Assembly: GCA_034620365.1 (NCBI GenBank)
Contig: JAQGEQ010000270.1
Location: 1,178,001 to 1,242,000 of the forward strand
DNA from: Pegea sp. RAD2-039
Lineage: Eukaryota; Chordata; Thaliacea; Salpida; Salpidae
Length of the DNA stretch: 64,000 nt
Direction of reading: 5' to 3'
Shown here: positions 37,778 to 51,280 of the stretch, piece after piece
Numbering within the stretch: position 1 is the stretch's first letter
Layout: every line of letters starts with the position of its first letter
Notes under the pieces: model-generated
The model's input: only the letters and a program-made list of their open reading frames with translations
What the model was told of the DNA's origin: nothing
Databases searched by the model: none
Translations under genes and position numbers: made by a program

Positions 37778-40700
37778 TCAATTGGTCTTCTTTTCAACTA
37801 CCCAACCAGTTAACTGGGCGCTATTCTTGACGACATCCACCTTAGTAAGACTTCCTTCTGAAGATGTGGTACTAACACTTAGTAATCCACTAGTTGGTGA
37901 AGTATTTGCTGATGGCATTGTTGTTGCTACTGAAGAAATACTTCCACTTGGCACTGAGGAGCTTGATTTGGTGAAGAACTTTTCTAACTTATTAATAATA
38001 TGTTTGCCATAAGTAAACTTCCGCAAGTTCAGAATGTGAGGCTTGATTTTTAAAATCAGCATCTGAAAAGAAGAAAGATGTTAAAGAGTCTGTAGAAGAA
38101 GATAAATAAATGATTACCTTTCTCTGCTGTACATCAGCAATATCAAGCATCTTTTGAACCACATAATTCGCATACTGATCCTTCATCATTATGAATAAAG
38201 CATCAGGTTCTTGACAGACTTCTTCAATCAAACAAGTCCTACTTTCATTAGAAGCATGTCTCACACACTTTTCAATCACATTGCTGAAAAAATCAGAGTT
38301 CAATCATTAGAAAGTAAATTTGATAAAAATTGATTTTTCAAATCTATTTTGTAGAAACTTGATTTGATCAGTGACTACAAAGTGATTCACACAACTTTCG
38401 AAGGATAACATTATTAATCCTTCCATGGACATCAAGTAACAAATGTTATATGAGATCAGCACAATTTGAGTGGTTTCATAAAAACAAAAACATGAGAGAA
38501 GTTGAAAGTTACCTGGCAAATTTGTGCTGACTCAAAGATAGAATCTTGCCTCTTAATTCTAATACTATTTGATTCTTATTTTCACTTCTGCCATGTTCCA
38601 AGATATGCTGAATCACATAATTACCATACTGATCTTTGACTAGTACTTCAGTGTGCTGTGGAAATGATCGAGTTGAAAGTTGAATCAAGTAAGATGAAAA
38701 GACGAACTTGATGTAATTCTTCGAGTATAGGGGCAGTCTGCTCTTCCGTACAATGTTCTAAGATTCTTTGCATTACTCTACATCCATATGGATGTGATGA
38801 AAGTCCACAAACCTAGAAATGAAATATTTATGAAATTTTGAATCAGGGTTTGCTGGTAGCAGTGAAACTTCATAACATAAAAAATTGATTAATTAGCAGA
38901 AGATGATGAAAGTGATGTTTATTTGAAATTTTTCACATATTTTCTCATCGATTTTATGTGTAGCTGACAAGTACCTGTCCTTTAAACCCATCAACAATGA
39001 ACTGTAAGTGAACTGGTGGCACACATTCGATGCATTTTTGAACAACGTGGTTCCCATTTTGATCTTTTACACATTTTAGCAGATGGCCATTTAGTTCTTT
39101 CACAATTTCCACCTAAAAATAAACAACATTTGAAGATAATCAGAAATGAGATATCAGTTGCTAGATAATTTTAATATCAGTTGAAGGTAGACAGCGAGAG
39201 GAAACATATATTATTAAAGTAATAAATAATAGAAGAATAATGAAATCAGTTTGTCATATTTGATATATCTACAATGAATTTACTAATTGAATGAAACTTT
39301 CTTTGGTTTTTTACAGCAACCAAGCACCTATATTTAAATTAAGGCCAATTTGAAAATTCGAAAGAGAAAATTTTTGGTTAAAAGCTGAATTTCAATCGGA
39401 AATTGAAAAGTACTAAAAATAACTGAGATGTTTTCGTATGTTTGAAAGTGAGCTTTTATTAGACGGCTTACTTGCTGTTCTTGCTGAATACACTCTAAAG
39501 CTTTTTGAATCACTCGGCAACCATACATTTGAAGTGCTAGGGGAAGTACGCGTCCATGAATGTGATTTGCAAGACTCGATTTCTGATCCTAAACAACAAA
39601 ACATATGTCACGTGGGTTTGATGGATAGATTTGTTACTTCAAAAAGCTTTTAAGTAATTAAATGAAAGAAATAGAAAGTAGTTTTGTAAATCTACTATCT
39701 GTTTAAAGTCGTTTTAGTTTAAAGTTCAATGATGATTAGAAAAAGTGATAAAAATCAATCAATTAGTTGTAATTTTACATCAGCTTCATGTTAGTTAGAA
39801 AATCTTTCTTACTCTAGAACCATATTCGAAGAATTTTTGAATAACATAATTGCCAAAAACATCAGTCATCAACTGATAAGCAGAACCAATAATCTCTTCA
39901 AATACTTGCTGCTTCTCACCGGGAGATGCTCTCTCCAGCTTCTGCTGGATGAACCTGAAATGCGAGAAGTTTTAGGATCAACTGAAAGTGAAGGGAATTT
40001 GAGAAGATAAAATTCTTTGATCAGTAAGTCAACAAGTCCCTAGTGGCTTTAATGTGAAATAAAGACCTCTATAATGTGAGTCACTTGCCGAAAGTCATAT
40101 ACAAGTCAGGGTTCACAGCCCCAATGGGACCCTAAGAGTTCCCACAGGCCCAGAAACCAAACTTTATTGATGTAAAGAATACTAAGCAGTGTTGCAGTTG
40201 ACAAATATTTGGATTTTGTCTTTGAAAATGACAATTTCTAATTCATAAAGAAATTATGAAAAAAGTTTTTGCTACAATGAGTTGTTTAAAAGTTTGATTT
40301 TAATCAGGAAGTCCTGAAACCACTCGTCTAAAATCAAATATCAGCCAACGAGGTGGATTAGATTAGTTCGTGGACGAAGTTTAGCAGATAAAAGCAATCA
40401 ATTATGAAATGTGGAACCTGGAACCATGTTGGTCTTGTGAAAATTCGACGATGTGATTTACAAGTTCAGTAAGTTGAGGGTTTGGTAATCGATTGTTCCT
40501 GAAGTCATCCAATAACCGACTTCGACCAGGAACGATGTTACTAGAAGCAGAATGCCTGCTAAAAACCAAAATTGTAGAAAAATGTTCAAAAGTGAAGGCG
40601 AGGGTTACCTAGAGCGGTTAGACGGAAACAAGTTTGGACCAGAAGTACCAAACAGACCAGTGGTAGCGACCGCGGAACTGTTCCTATATCTGCCCGCATC

Positions 40701-43700
40701 GCCTCCGGGCGCCACAGAAAACATCCGGTTATTATTTCCTGTCACAAAACTCAAATAAGGTTTGGAAGCGAAGAGCGAGAAGTCGGTTTACTTGAGTTGA
40801 AGTAAACATTAGGTGTAGATGAAGAGATACTTGGTGGTGGAGATTTAAGATGACTTGTTCCTATCATACTCCCCGGTGATGGTGAAACAGCTGGAAGTCC
40901 GCTCGCTAAAACACCATCGAGTTACGATTTGATGTTTTTATGCAAATTATGAACTTACCCATATTGAGGTTGAATACATTGTTGGTGGTGCTGAAGTTGG
41001 CTCCTTGTGGAGTTGCTGAAGAGTAACTCTGACTTAAAGATGCAACTTGAGACGATCCACTGTTTAGAGTTTGTTGATTGGCATAAAGGACATTCGCAGC
41101 TGAAGATGATATTTTATTAATCTGTTTCTTATCGAAACTTTTGGTTTTCATTCTTTAGTTGAAGACCAATTATCAACTTTCTTATCATTAGATTGTAGAA
41201 AAATAAAAAAATAAAAATTAGAGAAGAAATTGAAGTTCTGATGAGAAATATTTCCAAGTTGTTTTCTCTTGCTGATAAAATGCGTCAAGTTGACATTTGA
41301 AGGAGGATTCAACTTACGAGGTTGAGATCCATTCATGATCACTGGAGGAGCAAAGAGTCGGACAGAACCTCCATTTCTGCCATTGTTGATTATAAGAGCT
41401 CCCGTCTGGTCGTAATAAGCAGATGGTACAAAAGGATAACCTAAAATCGATGATTAAGCGAGTGGAGATGAGAAGCGCGTGCCACCAACCAGTAAGTGCC
41501 ATATTGAAGTTGTTTTGTTGCATGGCAACGTTTGATAAATGATCTGACACCTCTGGTGTCTGTGAGCTAGGAGTTTCAGATCTTGATTGGTCATTTTCAT
41601 GCAAATTATGATTGAGCTGAAAGTTGTAAATTAGACAGAGACCTGGCAGCGGTCGGTCACCAACCTGAGGACTTTGTTCCGCGCTAGTCATCTGATTTGA
41701 CACATTAGCAGCATTGGTAGCAGAAATTGGTTGGGGTAGGACAACTGGGTACATAGTTTGTGGCCACCCAGGATAGTACTGTGGCATCATTGGGAACTGG
41801 GTTAGGGCGTTGGGGTCCGCATATCCTGAAAAGTTGAAGGTTTTCGAGAAATATGAAACAAATTATTTTCAACCATCTAAATTTACCAGCGAGGTTAGGT
41901 TGAGGTAGTACATACGAATGGTACATTCCTGCAACAATATGTGGTTGCTGAGTTGGTAAAGATGGTTGTTGTAGGGCTAATTGGTAAGTACTTATGGTCG
42001 CTATATTCTGAAACAACAAATAGAAAAGAATCAAAAAAATTTGTTGAAATTAAATTGATGAAATAATCACCCCATGTGGCTGTTGTTGTTGTTGCTCGGC
42101 TGCATAAGAATCTATATTCAGTGCTTGTAGTTGACTCATAGTTTCATTGAGATCAGTATTGCTCAGAGTTTGACCACCATATGTAACACCATAAGTAGAT
42201 GGTAGTGCCATTACTTGGGTAGATGTTGGCGCTTCACGAGTTGTTAATACTGAAGAGAATCATTCACTTTCAAGTTGGAAAGATGAAATTTAGTTTCCCA
42301 ACAACAAACAGTTAATAGTTTAAGTATTTAGCTCGTTTATAAATAGAATAGAAGTTATTTGTTTGAAATTATTTTCAGCTTATATTGGAACCTATCAATA
42401 CATTTCGGATAAGATTATTTTGCAATTGTGGTTTCAATGAGCTTTTTAGTTTATCAAAACACTGCAAATTGTATAAAGGTGAAAGGATTTGATAAATAAC
42501 TTTAAATTCAAATTGTCTATGAGATGTAAGTTGAGGAGTTTTGAACCTGAGTCAAATTTCGGCGGCCTTTCTTCATTCATACCACCTTTTTTTTCTGCTT
42601 CTGAAGTTTTCACAATTTTATCATTTTTAGAGTGTGATTGAACATCGATCTTATTTGAGTTGCTGCCACCTACCGGCGAAGCTTGGCTAATAAACAATAA
42701 TAATAATAAGTAAAAAAGTGGTGGTTGGAAGAATCATATCACCTGATGTGATCTAATGTCTCTTTTTCTTCATTTTCGATAGCAGAAGAAGCTGGTTTAT
42801 GTACGAAATCGATAGAACTTGTGGTTCCAGTCTCCTACAAAAATATCAATGATTACTGAAAGTAATAAACCTAAATAGGATTTAAATAAAAGTTTTTAAT
42901 AAAATACTGAAAAGAAAAAGAATAAAACCAGTTGGTGAAAATAGAAATTTGACTTTTCACCGAGTTGTTTACATTACTTGACATTTTCTACTCATATTTA
43001 CGATTTGAAACTTTAAAGGAATATTATTTAAGTTGTAACTATTATATCTTTCAAAATGTCAAAAGCTGATTATTTATCAAGATTTTTGCAAATATGATAT
43101 AAAGATTAATAAAAGTTTAAATTACGATAAAAAAAATAAAATATTTATAGATCTGATAAAAATTCGACTATATTTAACTTTTATCATCACAACAAACAGA
43201 TTTCAAATTTGTTATCAGAAGCATCTAGTAGTTACAACACGAAGCAGCAATTTGATTCATAACTACAACTTCCGTTTTATTACCTGTTTTGTGATTGGAT
43301 GATAAGATGAGGTTTCTTTGGTCCAATTTTCAGACACAGGGGAAAACATATCTGATGTTTTTCGGTTCGTACTTGCAGTCCCCGTGTTAGTTGGGATGAC
43401 CGTGGGCACTGTATCAGAAGATGTACTGCCCCAGGGAGTCCCTCCTGATTCTCTTCCCCACTGTTCTGTCCCAAGACGCGACCTGGTCTGGTCCAAACTG
43501 GCCCCAGAAGTTGATGGACAATCAGCTTTCCAGAGAGAAGGCTGTAAGAAATTATTTTTGGAAATTTTAAATGAGAATCAAAAATTGTTGCAAATTATGA
43601 ATTCAACTACCAACAATTATCAAAATAAATAAATTTATCTTATTAGAGGTTATTTAAGAAAATTTCTAGTAAAAAATTAATCATTTGAATAAAATTAATT

Positions 43701-44144
43701 TTAAAAACAAACTACAAGTTCAAGTACATCTAAAAACTTGTTTTTGACTTCACATATTTTTTCACAATTAATACATTTCTAAAATAACTATTTTTAAAGA
43801 CGTGAAAATAAATTATATTTTTCATCAAAAATAGATTTTGAAAAACAAAACTTATCTATAAAGTAAAATAAAGTTGAAGATTATATAAGTTATGTAATAA
43901 TACCAAATTTAGACTATTTTAAAATAAACCATGCATGACATTATTGGCGTTAGATTATATCAACTTTTCATAAAAGTTTTTATAAATAGTTTGAAATATT
44001 TACTTAATTTATTCTATTTGAAAATTTATATTTTTTTTTAATAAACATGAGTTTTAAACTTACAGTCCCAAGCATATTCAAATTATTATTATTGATAGGC
44101 CAATAGCTCTGACCAGATCCAGTACCTTGACTTGATCTTTGCAT
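37778..44144 (-). CDS. PUM: Pumilio-family RNA-binding translational repressor
   Basis: Twenty exons join in frame to 967 residues: 44064-44144, 43284-43541, 42743-42834, 42547-42686, 42071-42249, 41887-42007, 41665-41825, 41490-41616, 41318-41440, 40959-41099, 40792-40905, 40609-40738, 40418-40558, 39813-39954, 39472-39588, 38975-39112, 38708-38812, 38513-38655, 38118-38283, 37778-38062. The N-terminal half is low complexity (Gln run EQQQQQ, Ser/Thr/Pro) and includes the conserved block [17 protein letters not shown]. The Pumilio homology domain (from about 567, GRSRLLDDF) has eight repeats with RNA-contact triplets SR/Q, NY/Q, CR/Q, NH/Q, CR/Q, NY/Q, SN/E, NY/Q. This is the standard code for UGUANAUA. 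It should repress and destabilise target mRNAs in the cytoplasm. About 64 Ser/Thr-rich residues extend past the last helical cap (KLEKFF), unlike the short tail of vertebrate PUM1/2. Confidence 0.93.
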
Positions 44145-44151
44145 TATAAAC

Positions 44152-44159
44152 TATTTACA
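44152..44159 (-). promoter_or_regulatory. Pumilio response element just upstream of the Pumilio start codon
   Basis: On the minus strand TGTAAATA, a perfect UGUANAUA site, ends 7 bases before the ATG of the Pumilio gene. If this stretch is in the mature 5' UTR, Pumilio could bind its own message. In such AT-rich DNA an 8-mer like this also appears by chance several times per window (for example near 6982, 23446, 34964 and 36838 in the same orientation). Confidence 0.3.
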
Positions 44160-46981
44160 AATCCTACATACCATGAAATTAATCCAGTCGAAACACTGTA
44201 AGCAAGTAGACATATTTATTTAAAAAGTATTATCAACAGTGTAATAAATAGGTAAACTTAATTATACTTATTTAAAAGAAACTTAAACTTTTAAATAAAA
44301 CAAAAGCATTTATTTGTTTTGCAAGATGCTTCAATTCTAAGGTGGTAAAATGAATAAGACCTTTTTATATTGAGCTTGTAGAATACTGTTTACTAAAAGT
44401 CATAACAGTCACAAGATCTTAATCTAATTATTTTTTTTAATAACAACTTCCCATGTTAGGCACAATTGTTTGTGATTACGTCATTGATTGATATTTTTTT
44501 TAGTTGTTTCATAAATACTTTCATCAAACTGACGTAACTACTTTGTGAAATTAAAAAAAAAATCATTTCTTACACCTATACCATATATAATCAGTTATTG
44601 AAGTTCAGCTTAATTTTAATATCTGGTTTTTTATCAGCTATCTCTAAAATGGTCAATTTTTTGTTAATAATTAAAGATAACTTGTTAATTTGATATTAAA
44701 CACAAGGTTTAAAATAAGATTGTATAAATAGATAAGTTAAAAGATTAATCTTTATTTTCATCTGATTTAAGAAATTCAAAAATGCATTATTTTTCATTTT
44801 CATAGATTGTATCTAAAATATTTGTGTTAAAGTTGAAAAAATATTTTTCATGTACATATAAGAATATTATTTTTAACAATCAATTTTCTTATTAAAGTAC
44901 GAAACAACAACAAAAACTTCAATTTCATTTGAAAAATATCGTTCAAGAAATAAGGATCATATTTATAAAAATGAACTTACTTTAAAATTTAAAATGAATT
45001 TGAGAAAAATTCTTATTTGTAAGTAATCTTTACATAAAATAACAGGTTAATAAATATACAAGTTAAACATGTAAGCAAAGTTCTCCTTTTGCTGTGGAAT
45101 AAAATTGTATAATTTCACTAAATTTATTCAATATTGTGTTTTGATATAAATTAATTATACACTGTCTACAGTATTATTTTATGTGTAAATGATCTCAAAA
45201 AAAAATTTAACTAAAAATACATATCTAACATAACAATTTGTGGATTCAGCCTATAAACAAAAGGTAAAAAATCAAAAACAAATTGAACTGAGAAAAGCAA
45301 CACACTATAAGGGGACCAGTGAGTCCAAAATAAGATGATGGCGAATAACTATTACAGTATTGTTTTGCAGAAATGCATTATGGGTAAAAATTGTAAGAGC
45401 GCGAAATTATTTTGTGAGTTAAAGATTAAGATTGAGTTAAAATAGATAAAAGAAAGGCTTATTAATACATTTGTGGTTAACAATATTAAACGATAAAAAC
45501 TTAAAATTAGTAAAACAAAATCAGAAACTAGTTAAACATATAGATTAGACCGTTACAGACAGTTTATAGGTATGAAAGCTATACAACATTCAATTTATAA
45601 AAGTTCAAATTAGTTGCTCAGCCCTGAAATTAAGTTCAGAATTTCATCGATTATAGTTTTAATTATAAAAATACTTATTATTTCAATAAAAATAACTCCG
45701 TAGGTTTGTAATGTTACACAAAATCATATATTATAAAAGAATAACTAGACTGCTAAGATAAAAACAGTTCAAAGTTGAGCCATAATTGGATTTGTCATAC
45801 AATAATATTTTATTAAGTTTTATTTTACGTTTTACTGCTGATTGATTGTCATTTTTTAGTACGACCAGTTTGGGTAAAACTGATCTTGCTGTAAATGCGA
45901 TTTTGTTACAACAGTTTTTTGTAAGTTGTTATTTCATAGACATACTCAAAAATTATTTCTACTTTTAAGTTTATAAAGTATTACAATTAAAAAGACTTAA
46001 AATTAGCAAGAGTTTTAACTAATCTAACTTTTTTGATTTAATGCTTTTCAATCAAAATACATTTTATTATACTTGCATTACCAAAGTATTCAACAAATAA
46101 AATCTCAGTTTAAGCATTTTTCAAAATTAAAAGAGAAAAAACATTTCTTAGATAATTTTTTTAGTTTATGTCTCGGCATATTCACAGTTAAAATTTGCTT
46201 TATAATTAATAGTAGTTGCAAACATTACTCTAATACTAAATAAAGGGGTGTTAGGTTTTAAGACAGAACGTAGAAAATATTTATTTGGAGCTTTTCAAGG
46301 TTTTGGAAAGTATATTTTTATAGGTAATTATACTAATTTTAATAGGCAGACGAGTCTTAGCACCAAATAGTGCAGATCGTTTCTAGCCAACCTAATATCA
46401 AGAAAAAATCAGGACCCAGTTGAAATGTCAGCCTCAAAAACCATCATATAGGCTGGGAAGTAATTGACATTCTTAAATTCAAATATTTCCTTAAGTGGAT
46501 TGTAACTAGAATTGTTTAGTTGACAGCTGGACTTAGAATTCTGGTTAAAATCTTTAGTCTTTACTTCTCAAACTATCAGTGAGTTTGTTATAAAAAAAAA
46601 CAGAGTAAAGTTAAGAGCATATAAACTTGCAACTTTTAAACATATAATCAAAACCAGTTAGTCTAAAAGCCGTTTTGGTAACAAACTGAACTTTCTAAAA
46701 AATCTTGTAGAATAAATAAACTTTCCCGAATTGATAAATTAAATATATCAGAATATATATTATAGTATTATTATAATTTATTCTCAAACAATATAATCCC
46801 TAAGACTTCCAAACAGATTGTATAAAGATGCTAAAAGACATTTTTGTGTACAAGCATCTATCAAAACCTCCCCAATAAAATCGCATAGATAAAAATTTTC
46901 ACAAGTTTATTGAACAAACGATGCGAAAATTAAAATAAAGTTTCTAGTAAGCAAGTACATCACATGTGATGATACAGAAGA
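44160..46981. other. Noncoding interval
   Basis: Upstream region of Pumilio and 3' flank of the eEF1B-delta gene. It includes CRE-like half sites (TTACGTCA near 44476, TGACGTAA near 44531). No exon or RNA gene supported. Confidence 0.45.
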
Positions 46982-49112
46982 TTAGATTTTATTGAAGGCA
47001 ACAATATCCACGCTTTGAATCTAAAAACCACAAATTTGAACATTTTATGAGACTTAAATAAGTATTCAACTTACATAATCTTCAAAAGAACAAATCTGTT
47101 CCTCCAAAAAGTCGGTCCCAACTTTATCATCTTCAACAACACAGATGATTTGAAGTTTACTAATGCCGTAAGCAATCTGAAAAAACATCAGTCAAAAATT
47201 TGTAGAAAAAATTCATTAATTAAAGTTTCACCTTGACAAGTTTAGAGGTTCCCCAAACAAGACCATCAGTTTCAATGGTTCGAACACATTTCTCGAGGGC
47301 TGCCATATCTGTTTCGTCATCCCACTAGAAGAAACAATTTGTATAAAATAAAGTATTGAAAGTGAACAATTTCACGAATAATCATTCATAAAACTAATTA
47401 TGGTTAAGTTAGATAAAAAATCAGAATAATTTAATGGATTTAATGATTATCTAGAATATTTCAGAAGCTTAAAAACTATTCAGTTAGATGAATAAAGTTT
47501 TTGATCATAAGTATCAAGTTTTATCAATCTTAGATTCTTTAGAGAGATACATTAAATTGATCTTTTGAAACTATGTGTTCTACCCAGAGAATAATTGATG
47601 GAGTGACAGATACAACATTTATCAGGTAGATTGGATACAAGTTTGATCAAAATTAACTGTTTGAAATAAGAAAAGCTCTTCCGATTATGTCACATGAATT
47701 ACTAAAAGTTTAAACTAAATATAAACAAAACTTTTAAAAATCAGCAATTTGAATAAAACTGTTTCAAATTATTACAACATTTATATAAAGCTATCTTTGA
47801 TAGCAATCAATTTACACAAATAAACAATTTTTATGATCTAAATTTTAAATCAAAACCAATTAAATTTTAAATAAAAAGACCAAGTTGAAATAGTTTCATT
47901 TAAATTAGTTGAAAAATGAAAACAATAATTTTACCGGTTTCACATCAAGGATGATGCTAGATTTGGCAATAACTGCTTTCTTGTTAGATTTCTTTGCAGC
48001 ATACATTGCTATGCGCTCTTGTTTGATCTTCTCAGCTTCTGCATCTTCTTCTTCATCAGAATCAAACAAATCATCATCATCAGAGTCATCTTCATCTGCG
48101 GCAGGTACTTGAGCAGGCGTTGGAGCAGCGGACTTCAAACACATTTACTTTCAAAATATATCGACCAAGACTTACATCCAGCAATTATCAAAAAGTTATA
48201 TTTTTAAAAAATGTGCTTAGATTTATTTATTTCAATGAATGCGAAGGGTGCCTGAGGAGAGCACCTCTCGCTAACACACATTCTCACAAATAATCGAAAT
48301 AAATGATGATGATAAAGATGAGAATTTGAACAAAAGTTCAAAATGCAAAAGTATTTCTCAAAATAAGTTCATAAGACTTTCTAGGGAGTGAAAATTGATG
48401 GTTGAAAATCTTATTAAATTGATTATTTTTATCAAAGATTCCTATTCGTCCTCTATTAGCGACCAAGTCACCAAAAAAGGAGGTTATATTTTTCAAAATT
48501 ACAAAATTATGATTAAAATATGAAAGATTTTGAAAAAATAAAGATATAAACTTGATTTAAATTAATAAAACCTACAACAGCTGAAGTTTGCTTTGGAGCT
48601 GGTGATCCAGATTCTAGAGCAGCTACTCTGGCTGTCAAATTATGTATCTGTGTCATCAAGAAGTTGATTTGGGCTTGATAGTCTACTCCATTTGATTGAG
48701 AACCAGCAGAAACACCTTTGGTAGGAGCCTGTTGAAAAAACAAAGAATGAAATAAGATATAAGAGAGCTAAGAAAAAAAAAAGAAATTAGAAAAAGCAAG
48801 ATATTGTTTTCTACCAAGAATTAGACACAAAACTGACCACAGGGGTTTGAAAGGAATTCAAAGAATCTTGGATGGTTTGTCTTGCTTCAGCAATTAGTTG
48901 TGACACCGTCGCGCCAGCAGAAAGAGGTTTTTGCTGTTGCAAAGTCAGTATAAAAGCTACCGCAGAAGCTTTTTAATTAAAAAAATAGTAATTACCTGTG
49001 TAGGGATATCTCCCGTCATCTTTGCAAGATATTCATTATAAGATTTTTCTGCTTCGAAAATCTTGGAACGATCAAGAAAGGTCCCCTCCATCATTGATTT
49101 TGCAAGATCCAT
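46982..49112 (-). CDS. EEF1D: Translation elongation factor eEF1B-delta (eEF1D)
   Basis: Seven coding exons (48996-49112, 48838-48933, 48576-48728, 47935-48132, 47232-47324, 47075-47176, 46982-47020), all in phase 0, give 265 residues; vertebrate eEF1D short forms are about 280. Residues 1-70 are the conserved N-terminus, which binds eEF1B-gamma. Residues about 88-111 ([20 protein letters not shown]) form the leucine-zipper coiled coil. Residues 135-152 are the acidic stretch ending LFDSDEEED, whose Ser147 is a CK2-type site. From about 178 the guanine-exchange domain follows, with [23 protein letters not shown] and the C-terminal IVAFNKI. It recharges eEF1A with GTP in the cytosolic eEF1B complex. 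The splice acceptor sits one base before the ATG, so the 5' UTR is on a separate exon. A LINE tail lies inside the third coding intron. Confidence 0.93.
48221..48297 (-). repeat. LINE 3'-tail copy 2, within an eEF1D intron
   Basis: Minus-orientation copy of the shared tail with an intact hairpin region (GCGAGAGGTGC / GGCACCCTTCGC) and an AAATAAATAAAT terminus. It lies in the 48133-48575 intron, in the same orientation as the host gene. No reverse-transcriptase sequence. Confidence 0.75.
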
Positions 49113-49846
49113 TCTAAAGATCAAAAATTTAATTTTACTTAAGTCAAAATTTACAGCTTTGTTGTTAAGTTGAACAAATTTCATGATTGGTAAAATAGTT
49201 ATAGTAAGAAATATGGTTTAGAAAATAAGCTTGAGATAAAGTCTTTATCTGAAATATTTTCACATATATAAATATAATTAATGATATTGAAAAATTGTAT
49301 GAAGGCTAACATAAGTAAAAAAATATTTATATACAAAAATATAAATATAAAAGCTCAAAAAATTAATGAAGTTCAAAAAAAATGAACTTAAATAAAAGAT
49401 ATGAAAATCTTATACTCTAAAACATAAAAAAAATCATATTTTTGGAACTTATCTTAAAGGTCACATTTAGGTTATTTATTAAATTGAAAGAAAATGAAAT
49501 ATTTAGAGCTTAACAAGAATCTGTTAACATATCAAAAATATTTCATATATTATTTTAATTATAAGAAAGTTTATATAAAAAATATTCTATTTAATGTATA
49601 TAGAATAGTTTGATAAAATTGTGTGAAATCAATAGCAACTAGATTGGGTGAAATATATTAATAAAAATTATCTATACTAAATTAATAATATCAAATATCT
49701 GATTATAAAAATCTATCCAAAAGTTGTGCTATAAGAACCAATAAAAGTGAATTAAAAAATCCAAACTTAACACTATAATAAAAAAGTGATAATTATTACT
49801 TAAAAGATATATATATATAGAAAAAAAACCATTAAGTTAAACGTAC

Positions 49847-49916
49847 TTGAATGAATAACTAATGAAGAATAATATTTTATAGATACAGATAGCAAGCGCG
49901 TAGCTGAAAAAGAAAG
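49847..49916 (-). promoter_or_regulatory. Probable noncoding first exon of eEF1D with a TOP start
   Basis: On the minus strand the pyrimidine run CTTTCTTTTTC begins at 49916 and fits a 5' terminal oligopyrimidine start, as expected for a translation-factor mRNA under TOR/LARP1 control. About 70 bases on, a good donor (CAA|GTACGT) ends the putative leader at 49847. Splicing to the acceptor at 49113 would remove 733 bases. This patch (GCTACGCGCTTGC) is richer in CG than its flanks. Confidence 0.4.
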
Positions 49917-51179
49917 ACGGTTTGCATTAAAGTAAAATCCTAATTACAGATAGTGCTACGTGGTGAAATTAAATAAATTATATTTCGATTTTATAGCTTA
50001 ACAATTTTGTTCATTAAAGAAAAGTTGTTAAAATTATAAAAAAATATATTTTTTATTTTTATGTAATAGTTAAAGTTAATATATCAACTTATCAAAGAGT
50101 TACTGGCCAGCAAGTTATATTTCTAAAATAGTTCAATCATTTTGAAATAAACCATTTTTTTTGTATGTGGAAGGCTTAAAAAACTCAGAATCTTTAATCA
50201 GTATAGACATGTTTATTTCTTAAAAGTGAAGTACTTAAGCATATCTAATTAAAAATCTGGTAAAATAATGCATGGCTTAGAAAATATCTCTAGATCTACT
50301 TTTATTCTTATTATGATAATTCCAGCCAAGATTCCAAAAGTTCAACAAAGGACTCTAAAAAAATCAAAACTTGATGCATTCATGATAGTATTTCCAAAAG
50401 TTAAAAGTCAAACTTCGTTTTTATGTTGGCAAGATAACTTTATGTAATTATTTATAATTCTTAAATGATTGATCACTACAGAATAAGCTGTCTGAAATTA
50501 AACCAAACAAAAAATAATTTTGTCAATTTTATTGATACCGTTTAACCAAGTTTAGTTTGACGGTAAAGAAACTCAGGTAAAAGTAGTTTGACATTTAAAC
50601 GTTTTTTTTTTGTCAAATTTAAGCAATCGTATTGTTTGATGATTGATGATGACTAAAAATCTACTACTTCAAAAAAACAGTATTAAAACTCCTTGGTACT
50701 ACCAACGGCTGTATTCGTAATTATTAAAAATATTGTAAATTTTTTAAGGTGTAATATTCAATCTAAAGCTTATGGTTTATAACAAAAAGAAATTATCATC
50801 GCTAAAAAGAATACAAAATTCAATCGAATTAATTTCCTCTGAAAATAATAATTTCCAATATAACTCCAAATTTTGAACAGTGAATTAAATAGCAATAAAT
50901 TTAGGTGAACATATTTACTACTGAAAATACTAGGTTTGATTATATTTATTTCTGAGACAAAATGATCTAGATTTTGATGATAATTTTTTTGAAGTATAAA
51001 AGTTTATTAGAACGAACTAAAAATGTAAGAAGTCAGAAAAAAGAGCTAAAGTAAAAAAGTTTTTGAAAAACATTTTCTATATGTTTTTCTATACAATATG
51101 AAAACTGATATTATCTTGAATTAACACACTGTCTTGTTAAAAAAGAAAAAACGCAATTTTCTAAAGTCTTGCTTAATAG
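49917..51179. other. Noncoding interval
   Basis: AT-rich upstream flank of eEF1D. Nothing recognised as gene or repeat. Confidence 0.4.
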
Positions 51180-51256
51180 GTATTATTTGTGAGAATGTGC
51201 ATTAGCGAGAGGTGGTCTCTTCTCGTTCGCATTTATTGTAATAAATAAATAAAATT
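51180..51256 (+). repeat. LINE 3'-tail copy 3
   Basis: A short plus-strand tail copy with the hairpin loop partly deleted (GGTGGTCTCTTCTCGTTCGC) and an AATAAATAAATAAAA end. It stands about 25 bases upstream of the longer LINE copy in the same orientation. Confidence 0.7.
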
Positions 51257-51280
51257 TTGCAAAGTGAAATACTTTTGTAA

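Noticed and set aside
37782..38012. Plus-strand frame opposite the last Pumilio exon, and similar frames opposite other Pumilio and eEF1D exons
   Set aside because: They are antisense shadows of well-supported coding exons.
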